Shown here: in pieces, positions 51,474 to 63,539 of the stretch
Numbering within the stretch: position 1 is the stretch's first letter
Layout: the number at the start of each line of letters is the position of its first letter
NCBI GenBank assembly: GCA_019321725.1
Contig: CM033106.1
Location: 27,578,118 to 27,642,117, forward strand
Direction: 5' to 3'
Length of the DNA: 64,000 bases
Origin: Paulownia fortunei
Lineage: Eukaryota; Streptophyta; Magnoliopsida; Lamiales; Paulowniaceae
Program-made: the position numbers and the translations under genes
The notes under the pieces: generated by a model
Seen by the model: the letters and a program-made list of their open reading frames with translations, nothing else
What the model was told of the DNA's origin: nothing
Databases searched by the model: none

Positions 51474-53516
51474 GTGTTTCCCTGTTCTGGACACTCTATT
51501 TGCAGTGAGGTATGTGCTGGACTTGAAGAGAATAAATCTAGATCTGGTACTTCCAGTTAAATCATCTGATTGTCATACGAGTTAAGATGGGAATAACACA
51601 TAGTTTGTATTAATTTGTTCGCACTCTTTACAAAATCATGGGATATGATTCTTCTGGAGAAAGTTCAGGTGATTGATTGTTCCTTCGTTCATTCTTATTC
51701 TTTTCGATTGGTTGTATACTGCCTGTAAGTGGATCATTCGGTTGTGATAGAAACTAGTTAGCCCTCAAGAGTTATGCAAGCCATGCCTCACAGAAATGTA
51801 ACATACACCAAATAATCATTTGTTCTCTCGATTTAACAATTTTCTTATTCCATTATCTAATCTGTATAACTTGCCGACGTGAAAGAGTAGAAATTCCTAC
51901 ATTCTTATGGATATAATGTCTCAATTTGCTTTTCATTAGAAATCAAGGAAACAGTTGAAGTTCCTTGTGCAAGATCTTAATTCTTGTTTGAATTGCTGGA
52001 CAATTGAAATTTATTGTGAAAAGTTAATTGCTGGAAAATTGAAATTTATGGTTCAGCCTTTATGACAGAAAATATGATTTGTGTTTAATATCCATCCCAC
52101 CATCAGGATTACTTTGTGATAATTTTTTTTGTTCCAGTTCCCATGATTTGAGGTTTGATTAATGGCAAATGCTCTCAGTTTATTAGTTATAAAAATACAA
52201 ATTTTGTGATGATCTTAAATTCCTAACCATTAGGAAAGCATTTATGATTCTCAAAAGTCAAATCCTAGATGCACACATGAAAAGGTTTTCAAAAAAATAT
52301 CATTCTACAAAGTGACACCAATACTTCTAATTCAATATGAGAACATCTAAGACTAATAGGCAACATGTTAAGTCAGAATTTAGGAACAATTGTTGTAGCA
52401 TTTATGTAGGGGCATTTCACTTGCATGTCCTATTCATTATTGGCCCATCAATCTCACGGAAACAGTATGAAAATATCAAGAATGAGTTGTACCATTCATG
52501 CTGCATACAACGCATCTTATGTTGTACTTAGTGCACCATGGATAATTTTCAAATAACTTATTTTATTAAAAATAAAATATTTTGAATGTAACATATACAA
52601 ACTCCCGTCTCATTTTAAATTCTCTGTACACATCACATGTAAACGATTAATACTACTTGTATATTTGAAAAAATATTTTCTATACTTAATATGCATGTAT
52701 AATCTAAAATATAAAATAAACCGTCGTATTAAAATAGATATCCGAATTGGAACTAACCCACCCTACCTACAACGAGAGACTAATTGTTTCTCAGTTCTCA
52801 CGACTTAAATATTTCCAAATTAATTAGATGGCAACTGCCAAGTGATCAGTTAATCATAGTAATTAGGGTCCTAATCTCCAGTATTAATGTGAGGGAAGTT
52901 AGGGCTTATTAAGTTGAATGCACGTTACTTGACAGTTCAGAGATGGAGGAAGCCACCGCCTCGCCTGTCGCCGCCACCAACGCGGTTTCCTCATTTTCGT
53001 CAATCACCACCAACCTATTCTATATTAACAAAATTGGACCACCCCATTCATTCATTTTCTTTCTAATAACAAGCTACTGCCGTTTTCCACCCTACCAATT
53101 CATTTTCGTTTCTCAATATTTTTTTTCCTTTTTTTGAAAAAGTGGAATTGCAAATATTTCAACTATTCCTTGATAAATAATTAATAAAGCCTGTTTTTTT
53201 TTTTTAAAAAATGAAACAATTAATCTCAATACAATTATCTATAACCAATATATTACAAGGATGAATAAACAACGCATTTGTATAGTAGATATTAGATTAC
53301 TAAAGTTAGTTAGTTTTTTTTTTTTTTGTGTAAATTCTAAATTAGCAAGGAAAAACTTGTTCTGCTAAATTAAGACGTGTAATTATGCGACATCATTTGA
53401 TAATATTACTATATTTTAACTAAAGATAAAAAATCTCTTTATCAATTTCTAGAAATTACAAATTTAGAATTATCGTGAAGATTATAATTTGCTAAATACC
53501 ATAAAAGTTCTGGACC

Positions 53517-53547
<31 letters not shown>

Positions 53548-54002
53548 CTCTATTTATGCGAAATTGCCATCATTGTGACAAGTTAACATATGAAATACAT
53601 GTCATTAAATTCAATACCCAAAATTTATCTTTTTTTTTTAATTAGCCAAAAAATAATACTCCTATTTATTGCTTACATGTAAAACAAACACCTAATCTTT
53701 TTTTTTTTTTAATTTATGTGCTAATATTTTTTCCTATATTATTAATTAGTGGAGAAGCACTAAATCAATTAGAACTAAACCTACCGGGGAAGGGATGACT
53801 CATACGCGCTCTATGCTTAATTCAATAACCGTGTTTTTCTATACTAGGAAAACATTCCCACGCAAATAAAAAACACCTTTCATCATATCTCCACCGTCCA
53901 AAACCAACCCGAAGATTCGCTTTCAGACAAATCTCAATCCAACGGCGACTATGATTAGAAAATCCCACAACTCACGGCTCCTCGCAAACTCTTCCTCCTT
54001 CC
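51474..54002. other. RIBBA 3' flank and AT-rich spacer
   Basis: About 51474-51950 is the probable RIBBA 3'UTR. The rest is AT-rich, with an (AAT)n tract at 53521-53547 and several T runs. A 64-codon frame at 52943-53137 starts with a GC-rich, codon-like stretch (MEEATASPVAATNAVSSFSS) but turns into ordinary AT-rich sequence; it may be the worn start of a lost gene and is not called. From about 53760 the sequence becomes the AGP promoter. Confidence 0.5.
53521..53547. repeat. (AAT)n microsatellite
   Basis: Nine consecutive AAT units lie in the RIBBA-AGP spacer. Confidence 0.92.
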
Positions 54003-54155
54003 TATAAAAGCCGCATGTCACACCCCTTCCTCGTACTCTCTCATCCAAAGATATTCTTTCTCTAAATCTCTACCTTCTCTCTCTCTCTCTATATATATAT
54101 ATTTCTTTCCACCTTTTTCTGATTCCGCGTATTTTTTAAGCTTTCGAGGTTTGCA
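54003..54155 (+). promoter_or_regulatory. AGP core promoter: TATA box and CT-rich leader
   Basis: TATAAAA at 54003-54009 lies about 150 bp before the ATG, in a good context (CCTATAAAAGCC). It is followed about 30 bp later by C/T-rich sequence and a CTCTCTCTCTCTCT/TATATA tract at 54076-54100, typical of a plant 5' leader. The transcription start is probably near 54035-54045. Confidence 0.75.
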
Positions 54156-54572
54156 ATGGCAGTTTCCAAGGTTGTCTCACTGTTGATGGTGGCACTGCTG
54201 TTTGGCTGCGCCTTGGCGCAGTCTCCTTCCTCCGCACCATCGCCGTCGCCTATCGCTACAACACCGGGTTCCGGTGCACTAGCGCCTTCTCCGCTGTCAA
54301 AACCGCCGAGTCACTCTCCATCTGCAAGCCCTACCCCTGCCCCGGCGAAGTCCACCACACCTCCTCCAGCGTCCTCGTCTCCTTCTCCTTCTCCCGTCGC
54401 CCTCTTGTCGCCTCCATCTCCTCCGCCATCAACCGCATCTCCCTCTCCTTCTGTCGCCTTGCCTCCTTCCTCCAGTTTCGCTCCAGTGCCCTCTCCAAAC
54501 GGCGCCGTTCTTAACAGATTAGGGCTTGCAGCTGCCGCCGCTGGTTTCTTCGCCGTCGCTTTGGTGGGGTGA
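54156..54572 (+). CDS. Classical arabinogalactan protein, GPI-anchored
   Basis: An intronless frame of 138 residues. Residues 1-21 form a signal peptide (hydrophobic core VVSLLMVALLFGCALA, cleavage likely before QSPSS). Residues 22 to about 115 are almost only Pro, Ala, Ser and Thr, with dispersed SP, AP and TP dipeptides (SPSSAPSPSP, ASPTPAPAKST) that are the known sites of proline hydroxylation and arabinogalactan addition. The C-terminus, after a small-residue region, is a hydrophobic GPI-addition signal (LGLAAAAAGFFAVALVG). The mature product would be a heavily glycosylated cell-surface proteoglycan. Position downstream of DiT2 and RIBBA matches Arabidopsis AGP1 (At5g64310, from memory), supporting orthology; repeat-like sequence cannot prove it. 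Confidence 0.93.
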   Translation: MAVSKVVSLLMVALLFGCALAQSPSSAPSPSPIATTPGSGALAPSPLSKPPSHSPSASPTPAPAKSTTPPPASSSPSPSPVALLSPPSPPPSTASPSPSVALPPSSSFAPVPSPNGAVLNRLGLAAAAAGFFAVALVG

Positions 54573-55635
54573 ACGCTCGGATAGTTGGCTTCGTTCTCGT
54601 ACTTTACTGAGTCTTTCCATTGTCTTTCTTTTTATGAACAGAGGGATACTTGTGTTTAAGCTGATATATTAATTCTTTTTTATTTTTGACGGTTATTTGA
54701 CGTTTTTTTATCATATTTATTTCAGTCTGGGATTTGTTGATCTATTGTTTCAGTACCTTTATGAGTTAATTTCTTATGAATTCCTGTTTGATACTTTGAA
54801 TTGATAATTATTCATTAATGGTTGTATAATCACTAAATTAAGACTTAAGATTGAGATAAAGTTGTTTGGAGGATGATCAAAAGTGGTCTAAAAGACGCTT
54901 ATGACCCCTACTTTTTAACAAGGTTGCAATATCTTACACAATTTTAAGTTGGCTTTATCGGTAATTACAACTTGAGAATTTGCCTTCTTTTAACTTCTGG
55001 CCCCATGGGATGACGGAAAGTTCCCATATTGCTGTTGTCTCTAATATAAATTGGAATTTCTTTTTCTTTTTTGGTCAATTGTGTAAATTGGATTATATAT
55101 AGGAATAGAATATGTTCTGTGTTCTTTTTCTTTTATTGAAAAAAAAAAAGGTTAAAACTTTAATTTGTGTTGTCAAAAAAGGGCAATACTTTAAACTTTA
55201 ATGTTGTTCGGGCCTTTTGGCAAATATTTTATTTACAAGTATTGGTTAAATAATGGGCCCCTAAATTTTCGATCCCCACTGCATCTGGGCTTTCTTGTCC
55301 CATTGGTTAAAAGCGGACCCTTAAATTTTCAGTGGCCAATGGCCTCTGGGCTTTGTGGCATTGGTTAAACATTGGGCCCGTAAATTATCAGATGTGCTAA
55401 TGTTGTTCTTTTGCATGAACTTAACTTGAACTTAAGAATGAGGTGGTTCCACTGCATCCATCCGGGGTCTCTTAATTTTATTTCAATTTCTCCAAAGAAA
55501 AAAAAAAAAAAGAAGCATATAGGCTATTAATTTACAATTTATTTGTGATTTGCTCAAGGTCAAGGAGAAGATTACAGTGTTACAGGTCAGTTACCAAATA
55601 CTACCACCACAATTGGTGGTTCCTTGTAATTCCTG
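54573..55635. other. AGP 3' flank and spacer
   Basis: The AGP 3'UTR probably covers the first 200-300 bases. The rest is AT-rich apart from a tandem repeat at 55241-55390, annotated separately, and a poly-A tract near 55497-55511. The terminator region of the minus-strand gene lies just before 55636. Confidence 0.5.
55241..55390. repeat. About 60-bp degenerate tandem repeat, 2.5 copies, with TGGGCC-type motifs
   Basis: Units begin with ATTGGTTAAA at 55241, 55302 and 55360 (spacings 61 and 58). Each continues with a GGGCCC- or GGACCC-like word, then TAAATT(T/A)TC and, in the first two, a CATCTGGGCTTT / CCTCTGGGCTTT block. They are clearly related but diverged. Confidence 0.8.
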
Positions 55636-57261
55636 CTAATTTTTTGGGTGTTTCCTTTCTATGATCTTGTCAACAATTGGCTCAATCATTGTCTCCAGGT
55701 CTTCCAAATCTTGCTTCACATCACCAACCTGTAACTCCAATAGAGGAACAATTACTGTAAAACAGAACTTATTTAAGAAAGATAATATTTTAGAATTGTT
55801 TAGAATTCCAAAAGTATACCTTTTGGATTACATTTTCAATAAGCTGAGCATCCTGGGCAGCTATACTAGATACATGTTCCATGACTTGAGCTGCTTCCTT
55901 GAGTTCACTGTTATCTGGAAGCTGATTTGCCATCTCGGCCAGTGCCTTATCCGCGGTGGTTGCCACCTTCTCTACCACTTCCGCCACCACTTCCACCTCT
56001 TCCACAACTTTTTCCGCTTTCCCTGATATCCAAATTCAACTTGGAGTTCACCAAAAATAGAGAAAGAGAATAGTACTACTTGCACAGAGGTTTTATCTGT
56101 TTTGAACAGTTCTTAGCCTCGACATAAATCCTTGTAGATCACTTTTCAACTTCCAGGGCAAAAGGTTTGTGTGATGTTGCAAATTAATTGTCCTTTACAT
56201 TATGTTACAGTTGGAAAATTTGTTCTCTGTTACCTTCCAATGTTAGCAAGTTATCCCATTTGTTCTTCCAAAATGGTACCAGCATTGAAAGTAAAGATCC
56301 CAAAAGCCATTTCACCCTGTACAAAATGAAATTTCCTTTAGTAATTCCAAGAAGATGTCAACACAAATATGGTTAAATCAACTTCATCGATATTTGAATA
56401 ATGTGTTCGCTGTTCCCTTAGAGTTTGGCCTGATGGTCATTGGTCAAAGAGCCAATTTGCCTCCTTGACCGTAGGAGGAACATGATTAGATACACTCTAT
56501 GTGTGTTTACTTGGCAAGCATAGTTTGTGGGCTATTGTGTGTGCTCGATAAATTTATCAGTACACCCCCAAAAGGATAGTGATTGTGATTTCCACGATTA
56601 TGAAAGAAAATAATAATAATAATAATAATTTGTTAGCTTTGGTTTTTGACAAATTTTGCAGATAGATCAGATATAATTGCACTCAATTCCGATTACTGTT
56701 CTGAAATTTTCTCATGTCACATTTTAATGAATTAATGATGTTTCCATGTCATGGGAACCTGCAGCAACGTACAAAAACATTTCCTGCTGCTCATTTGTTG
56801 TCTGTCAATGTTGTATGCATTCGTATTAAGTACAATATTGGCTTTGGTACATAGAATAATTGTGAAAGAAATTGGTACCAATTGAGAATCCAAACTTGGG
56901 AGGAGCTGGTAATGCTGATTGTACTTGTACCTCTTCAATTTGTTCCTTTTCCCTTCAAGAAATGCAACATACTTTTATCAGTAAAACAAAGTATCATACA
57001 GAGGAAAAAATGAATGGTAATTCAAGAATACAGTAATTATATTCACATTCCCAACTTGGGTTGACTTTGTGACCAGGAGGTGACACTTATGAACCTTAGG
57101 CCTTGATCCACAGAACCGCCACATCCCAACTTATATGGTGGCGGATCGCGGTGGTGGGTCTGGTGGCCCCGCCATGAACCACCAGATATAACTCTGTACC
57201 GGCAAAGCAGAGTGACCAAAGTCTGGAATTTGTATGAGGATGGTGAATTTCTTGCAGCCAT
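55636..57261 (-). CDS. Unrecognised plant protein with a hydrophobic segment and charged helical C-terminus
   Basis: Proposed exons in transcript order: 57261-57047, 56952-56896, 56316-56234, 56022-55820, 55728-55636; 216 residues, all junctions GT-AG (reverse strand) and in phase. Residues 1 to about 71 are basic and Ser-rich (MAARNSPSSYKF, LLCRYRVISGG), which fits an organelle-targeting peptide. Then a Pro-rich link (SALPAPPK), a hydrophobic segment with aromatic ends (VKWLLGSLLSMLVPFWKNKW, about 92-111), and a heptad-like amphipathic region (KAEKVVEEVEVVAEVVEKVA), followed by EMANQLPDNSELKEA and an acidic helix ending DLETMIEPIVDKIIERKHPKN. I do not know the family by name. The last three exons are well supported; the first two, and the weak donor GTTTGG at 56895, are tentative. 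It is the only minus-strand gene in the window. Confidence 0.68.
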
Positions 57262-59621
57262 GTTGAACAAATATTGTGTCCTAGGAAAAATTAGAAAAGG
57301 CACAATTGCAGAAAGCCTGTCCGAACTATTTAATAACAAGTAAGAAAGAAATTTGATACACAAGTCTGAGGGTGATTGAAGCCAATCCTACCTTTTCAAT
57401 TACGCCAACAAAATGTTTGCATTTGCTACAAACTAAAAATGCCTAGAAATGATCCTAACACGCCAAGAAATGATGTGGCTGAGTTTAAATGGTCACACTT
57501 TAAGCCAAAGATTTATTTTTATTTGATCTCATCAAAATAGCTACAACAAGTCACCTGTTCCTTGCAAGTTTAAACTGCAAACTCTGTCGGCCTTCTTTCT
57601 TTCTCTCCCTTTTCTGTTATGAATTTCATGGAGATTAAATATGGGTAATTTCATTTATCATTTAAAACAATGCTCCTAGAACTATTTCATTTTGTATTAA
57701 ATGGAATTTTTAATAGTGCTGTGACTTTTTCTTTCTTTGCCATTTATTTCTTGGGTTTGTAAAATTATTTTTTTTTCTCAAAGTTATTAGGGGTGTAAAA
57801 GGAGTTGAATTGACTCACGAGCGACCCAATTGAAGCTCTACAAGAGCTTTAACTATTTCGAATTTGAATCGAACTCATATAAGTTTCATAAGTTTGATAA
57901 CCCGTTAGATCAATTAAACTTATTTTAATTATTACATGTAAGATTATTTCGACACATTCCCTGAAATAAATATTTTTATGAAATATTTGCATCAGTTTTG
58001 TCTCTCATTTCTTGACTTCATTTCACTCTCCAAACTAAATTCATCCCCGTAGACAACCAAAAGCAAAGAAATTCCTAACTTGAGGAACTATCGTGAGCCA
58101 TACTTGGTAACTGTCTTCCTAATCCAATTCATGAGTGATGGACTTTTCCTTCTTTTTTTTTTTTTTTGGTCTTTTTTATTGTTTTTAGCTTCATATTATG
58201 TTTATGCACTGTATAAATTCATGTCCACCTGGTCATGTACGCAAACGTTTTTTAACGAAACCAATGAATATGTGTGAAAACAAATACCTTTTAGTTTCTT
58301 TCTGTTGACCTAACTGCACCTGTTCTGAGGGCCCAAACTTAAGGCATTCAATAAAATACTTGTCCAGGAACTTATTATATTACTACAAAAGATTAATGTT
58401 GTTAACACAAGTATAAATGTGCAGTGTCAAGAGGGTCAAGAGTTTTAAATATCATCCTTAAGAAATAGTCATCATGAGGGAAATTAGTAGTAAAATCCAT
58501 ATTCACATAAATATCACCAATACTAAAATGTATTGTTAAAATAAGATAAGATTGACGTCTAGCAGTTTTATCCTCACCAGAGTTCCAAAGTATCAAGTAT
58601 CGTTCATTGATGCCTGATACTACCATACTGCTACCCACAGGATTAGGCCACATGGCTCCGTATATGGTATGACATTTCACGCACCAAAATAAATACATCT
58701 TGTGTCTATGTACTTTTTTTTTTGGCCATAATTAGTATTAAATATTTAAGAATACCAAAGAAATAAGTTTAAATTCAAATTCGTTCATCTCTTAAGTGGA
58801 TTTTACTATAATAAATGTGTTTGAAATGAATTTTAATTTTCTATTTTTAAATTTGCCTCTCTCTGAATGGACCAAATTAAATTTTTTTATTTTTTTTAAA
58901 AAATATTATATATATTTCTGTGATGTTTTATAAAAAAATTATTATATTATTTTTTAAATTTTTTAATATTCTTAAAATAATAAAACAATTCTAAAGAGTT
59001 TAGTGAATGCAATTGACAATCCAAATTTTATTTTTTTTTTATAAATTCATTTCAAATTCCATGGATATCATGCGAATGAATATTAAAATCATTAAAATTT
59101 GTTCTATAGAACTCTAGTCTTAATCAGGAATGCTTCAAGTGAACTTCAAGTTTAATTTGTAGCCATAACCCATGATCATCCTCGAATTTAAATAGGTCAG
59201 GATCTCGATCTTGTCGGAAATTTAGAAAAATGACATGAAACCAAAAGAAAGTTAGGTTTGAAGATATTAAGTGCGCAATAAAGACGTGTCTTTGGATTTA
59301 ATGACCAAAAAAAAAAAAAAAAAGGAAAGGAAAAATCTAATTACACAAAGATTTGGCCAGTAAGGGCCGGCCTAATAATGGCGGTCCAGTCCTAGCCCGA
59401 AACTGTCAGCCGCCAGAGACTTTAAGACCACACAGAAAAGTCAACAAGAAAAATTGTGCAAACAAAGAAAAAAACCAGTACAGCCTCAACCTCACCATTA
59501 TCGTCAAGAATTTGGCTGGTTTCACAATAAACAAAAACCTGAATGAGTCTCTCTTTCTCTCTCTCTCTCTCCATTTGCACAAAACCAACGCCCCCAATAT
59601 CTTCCATTTAACTCTCTTCTG
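57262..59621. other. Spacer between divergent genes
   Basis: The minus-strand gene upstream region and the ATL upstream region share this stretch. It is AT-rich. The segment at 57788-57960 (GGGGTGTAAAAGGAG, then TTGAATCGAACTC) resembles worn dispersed repeats common in plant spacers. Poly-A occurs at 59307-59324 and a CT-rich ATL leader tract at about 59548-59572. An open frame on the minus strand at 58402-58698 is not supported as a gene. Confidence 0.5.
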
Positions 59622-60842
59622 ATGGCCTTTCATCATAGAAAACTGCTGAATGATTCTGCCGTTGATCCAAGTATAGCTAAATTATGTGAACCATTTTGTG
59701 ATGGCAGAAAAAACCCGGATGGCATCTGTCCAGTTACATGTTCAGAGTTGTGCCCTTCTGCTTGTAACACTCCACTCTTTTATTTCTCACCACCACCGCC
59801 AGCGCCACCTGTCCCCGATTTCAACAGTCCACCAGACAAACCTCACAGGCTCTCTCTTTTGCTCACCATCTCCCTAGCCATCCTAGCCACCACTTTCTTT
59901 TTCTTTACTTGCTATACCATCTACAAGTTCTATTGCAATTGGTATAATTCCAGGAGGAGGCCATCACAACGGCGCCAGCTTGAAGAAGATGGCGGCCCTG
60001 ATGATTTTCTTGATGAAGATCACGGGCCCGTGGTTGACCATCCCATATGGTACATCAGAACAGTAGGCCTGCAACCATCTGTCATCAGTGCGATCACAAT
60101 TGTTAAGTACAAGAGGGGAGATGGCCTTATTGAAGTCACGGACTGCTCTGTTTGTTTGAATGAGTTTCAAGAAGATGAGACTCTTAGATTGTTGCCTAAG
60201 TGCAATCATGCTTTTCACATACCTTGTATTGATACTTGGCTCAGATCACACACTAACTGCCCCATGTGTCGGGCCGGAATTGTGAACAACACAGCAGCGT
60301 TGCCATCACAAGAGCTAATTGTTCAGAATTCGGGCCTGGTGGAAGAAACCCGAGAGGGAATCTCAGGGAGTAACCGGGAAGTTGGAAGGGAATCAGAAAA
60401 TGAGCCTTCTGAGTTGAGGATTAGGATTGAGGAAGATGGGGAACCCCGGGCTCAAATTGGACTCAAAATCAATGAAAATCTCAGAGGAGAGGAGGAAAAC
60501 AGTGATACAAGTGGATTAGATGGGGTACAACCTATGAGAAGATCAGTGTCAGTGGATTCTTTATCTGCATCAATGATCAGTGCTGCCATTGCCAAAGCTT
60601 TTCCAGGAGAATCTGATAGAAGTTCAGATAATCAATTGGATGAAGTGAAAGAGCCCACAGTTGGAGTTATTGCCAAGAGAGTTGGACTTAATCAAAGCTT
60701 GTTAAGATTAGTTGGAAGCCCTTCAATTGAAAGGTCTATGCAAACAGGGTCTTCTTCTATGAAGAGGTCACTTTCTTGTAGTGCAAAAGTATTGCTATCA
60801 AGGCATAGCAGCAGGAACGGGAACTCAGTTATTCCTCAATAA
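59622..60842 (+). CDS. ATL-family RING-H2 E3 ubiquitin ligase (ATL51/52-like)
   Basis: An intronless frame of 406 residues, as is typical for ATL genes. The N-terminal, probably extracytoplasmic, part holds a cysteine cluster ([22 protein letters not shown], residues 22-48) and a Pro-rich link. One membrane helix spans about 78-104 ([19 protein letters not shown]). The GLD-like motif is VGLQPSVI. The RING-H2 domain (about 175-216) has all eight ligands: CSVC, then CNHAFHIPC, then CPMC. The long C-terminal tail is Ser/Glu-rich and predicted disordered. ATL proteins are membrane-anchored E3 ligases, often rapidly induced by elicitors. The Cys-rich N-terminus points to the ATL51/52 group; the substrate is unknown. 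Confidence 0.95.
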   Translation: MAFHHRKLLNDSAVDPSIAKLCEPFCDGRKNPDGICPVTCSELCPSACNTPLFYFSPPPPAPPVPDFNSPPDKPHRLSLLLTISLAILATTFFFFTCYTIYKFYCNWYNSRRRPSQRRQLEEDGGPDDFLDEDHGPVVDHPIWYIRTVGLQPSVISAITIVKYKRGDGLIEVTDCSVCLNEFQEDETLRLLPKCNHAFHIPCIDTWLRSHTNCPMCRAGIVNNTAALPSQELIVQNSGLVEETREGISGSNREVGRESENEPSELRIRIEEDGEPRAQIGLKINENLRGEEENSDTSGLDGVQPMRRSVSVDSLSASMISAAIAKAFPGESDRSSDNQLDEVKEPTVGVIAKRVGLNQSLLRLVGSPSIERSMQTGSSSMKRSLSCSAKVLLSRHSSRNGNSVIPQ

Positions 60843-63539
60843 ATCTTCAAGTCAGATATCTCCGAAGTTTGATTTCTCAAGAACTCTCAACAAGATGAGT
60901 TTTTGAACCCACCCCACCTTAATTTTGCACCCAAATAAGTAGAATGATGATTATGTAAAAAAATTGGGATGCCTAATCGAAGAATAGGCCTCTCAAAAGT
61001 TATCTGAGTGTCATAGGTGCCTGGTTATCAATCAGCAAGAAAATGTAAGTAAAATTTTTGAAATTGTTCTGATAAAATGGTGATGTTCATGATGCCATCA
61101 TACTTTTACATTTGATTTCTTTGCTAAACAAAGGCTATCTGATCTGATCAAGCATACTTTTTTTTTCCTCAAATGTAACTTAAGTGGTTTGCTAAATTGC
61201 ACTGTGACATATTGCTCTGAGTTTCTACCTTCTAGTTAATTGGGGTTTCTCAAATTTCATGCATCTTCCTGATCTCATAGCCATTACAAGAGCTTTTCAG
61301 TGAATGAAGTCATTAATTTCCGATTCTTGCAGCTTTAGTATTTCTCTTAGAGAGGCAGTTGGGGTTCTATTACTAGTTTTAGCCTGCAGTACTTCCAGGA
61401 TAGTAGCAGATTATTATTTGTATACCTTTGCTATTCTAAGATCTTTATAATTAGATATATGTTCTCTGCAGCAATAAATAGAGATTTTGGGAATAATTTT
61501 GAAAGGATAAGGAAAGCAATTTAAACTTTCGACTAAAAGATAATCTTGAGTCTAATAGTAAATGCTCTATGCTTGAATGAAGTGAATTTAAGTACCTCTG
61601 ACATCCTCTTGAGTATGCATAAACCAAGTTTTGATCTGAACAGAACTACAATAATCAATTGAATACCATATGATGCAATTCTTAATTCACTACCTGTAGA
61701 ACATAATTCTACACCGGCGTTTTATCATGCTAAAAAAAGGAAAAAAATCCCTTCAGGCAGTGTTGCCTTTGAAATAGAGCAACTGCTGTTGGCTACTAAA
61801 CTCATAAGTTTTTTAAAATTATGAGCTCATGGAACAGCAAAACATCAACATATGTTCTTGTTCCTATGCCTAATACCAGAATATACATATTATCATCCTT
61901 CTCTACTGTCAAAGATGCAAATCCACAAGTTTTCAATTTGATTCCTCTAATCAATCCATGGCCACTGAAGGGGAACTTTAGATTGCAGGAACTGGCAATT
62001 GTTTTTGCAACGTCGCCAGAACAAGAAAAGATCCCAATAAGTCAGTACAATTTTATACACAAGCACCAGCAGGCAGCAAGCAAATGGAGATAGATCAGTT
62101 TCCTTACATTACGAGCAAATGCAGACCAGGAAAGAGAAAAAAAAAAGGTTTACTTGATACTTCTAGTTGAGTTACTAAAATCCTTTTTGACCTTATTCCT
62201 TCTCCAATTTCAGAAAAAATCCACTGGTTCTAAGTTGAGTCCAATTCTATCTATGATCTGAAAACTGCAATCCAGTAGTGCTGCTGCTTTTTTTGATTGA
62301 TTGAAGTTAATGCTGGATTCTTTTGCATTGTTAAGGACAGGGTACTCAATTATGTGGATTCTTCATCCTGTGTATTAGGCCAGGAAATATCTCGGGTTCA
62401 TAAGTTGAATACATTCCATGGCTGCACATCAAAGCCTCCAATCTGATAGGGAACTTAACATCACAAGAGGCTCCAAAATCTTGAAACCACTAAAATTGAC
62501 ATGGAACCCGAGCTTGCTTCCTGGTAGCAATCTTGGACTCTTTTTCAGTCTTTGCTCCGCTACACACCATCTGCCAAGAAGCAAAAAGCAGGGCAGTGTT
62601 TCGGGCTCTGTGATCCTCATAACAGTTGTATTCTGCATTTTGGGCTTCGTGCGCTCATCACAATTATATTCTGTACTTCAGGCTTTGAGCGCTACAGATG
62701 AAAGATCCAATTTGCAGTCCAAGTTCACGGTTGAGACAATGTTTTAAATAATCGGCATAATCCCTGCTGAATTCTTGGAAATATTGACAGGCTAGGCCTG
62801 GTTTTATTCCAACCAACAATCAAAATCTTCATGAAGCTGATTCACTTGGTCTTCTGACAGGATTTCAGTTATAATGAAACATTGAAATGCTTCCTTTTCT
62901 GATCTTTCCAATTTTTTTCCTCTCCTAATTGAAATTGATTACAAAGATTTTCTATTTACATTAGGATTCTTTTATCTTTTATTGGCATTGTAAATTAGGG
63001 TTAAGGCTAGGGACCAACAATTCTTTAATTATTCATAAGCAACACTATAATTTCTAACTATTATTGAAATCTAACTATCAAATTATAAGAGGGGATACTA
63101 AACTTAATTGATTATTGAAAATCTAAGTATCAAATTACACATATAATCCTATAATATGAACGATTGGCTCCGTCAAATAGGGGGAAAAAATTGTCAATGA
63201 GCAAAACAAATTCAAAACAGAAAACCCATATAAATTTCAAGACATAATCAATTGTTTTGGCAGATGTTACTGTGGTTGATATGAACATTGTTTTTTATGT
63301 GCATGCAAATATGAATGGTATTCATAGTTGTTGACAATTATTGAACTTTAATGAATGATAAGTGGATTATCATCGACATTTTTATATAAGTACATACCAA
63401 AATCCATCAACTGGTGTCCAACTTGTATTATTTCTACTCTCTACCGTATAAATACATACATATACACCCAACAATTCAAGAAGGGATAAAGTTGCAAAAA
63501 AGCTCTCTCTCAAGCACACACACACGGACACAGAGAAAG
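60843..63539. other. ATL 3' flank and spacer
   Basis: The ATL 3'UTR probably occupies the first few hundred bases. No coding frame is supportable; frames at 61821-62093 and 62418-62747 look random and lack known motifs. The last 120 bases are the dioxygenase upstream region: TATAAATA at about 63448-63455 is a plausible TATA box, about 90 bp before the ATG, followed by a CA-rich leader. Confidence 0.5.

Noticed and set aside
58402..58698. 98-codon minus-strand frame in the spacer before the ATL gene
   Set aside because: I recognise no domain, it has no splice or promoter context, and its composition equals the AT-rich surroundings.
62418..62747. 109-codon frame between the ATL and dioxygenase genes
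   Set aside because: It shows no motif or family signal; likely chance.
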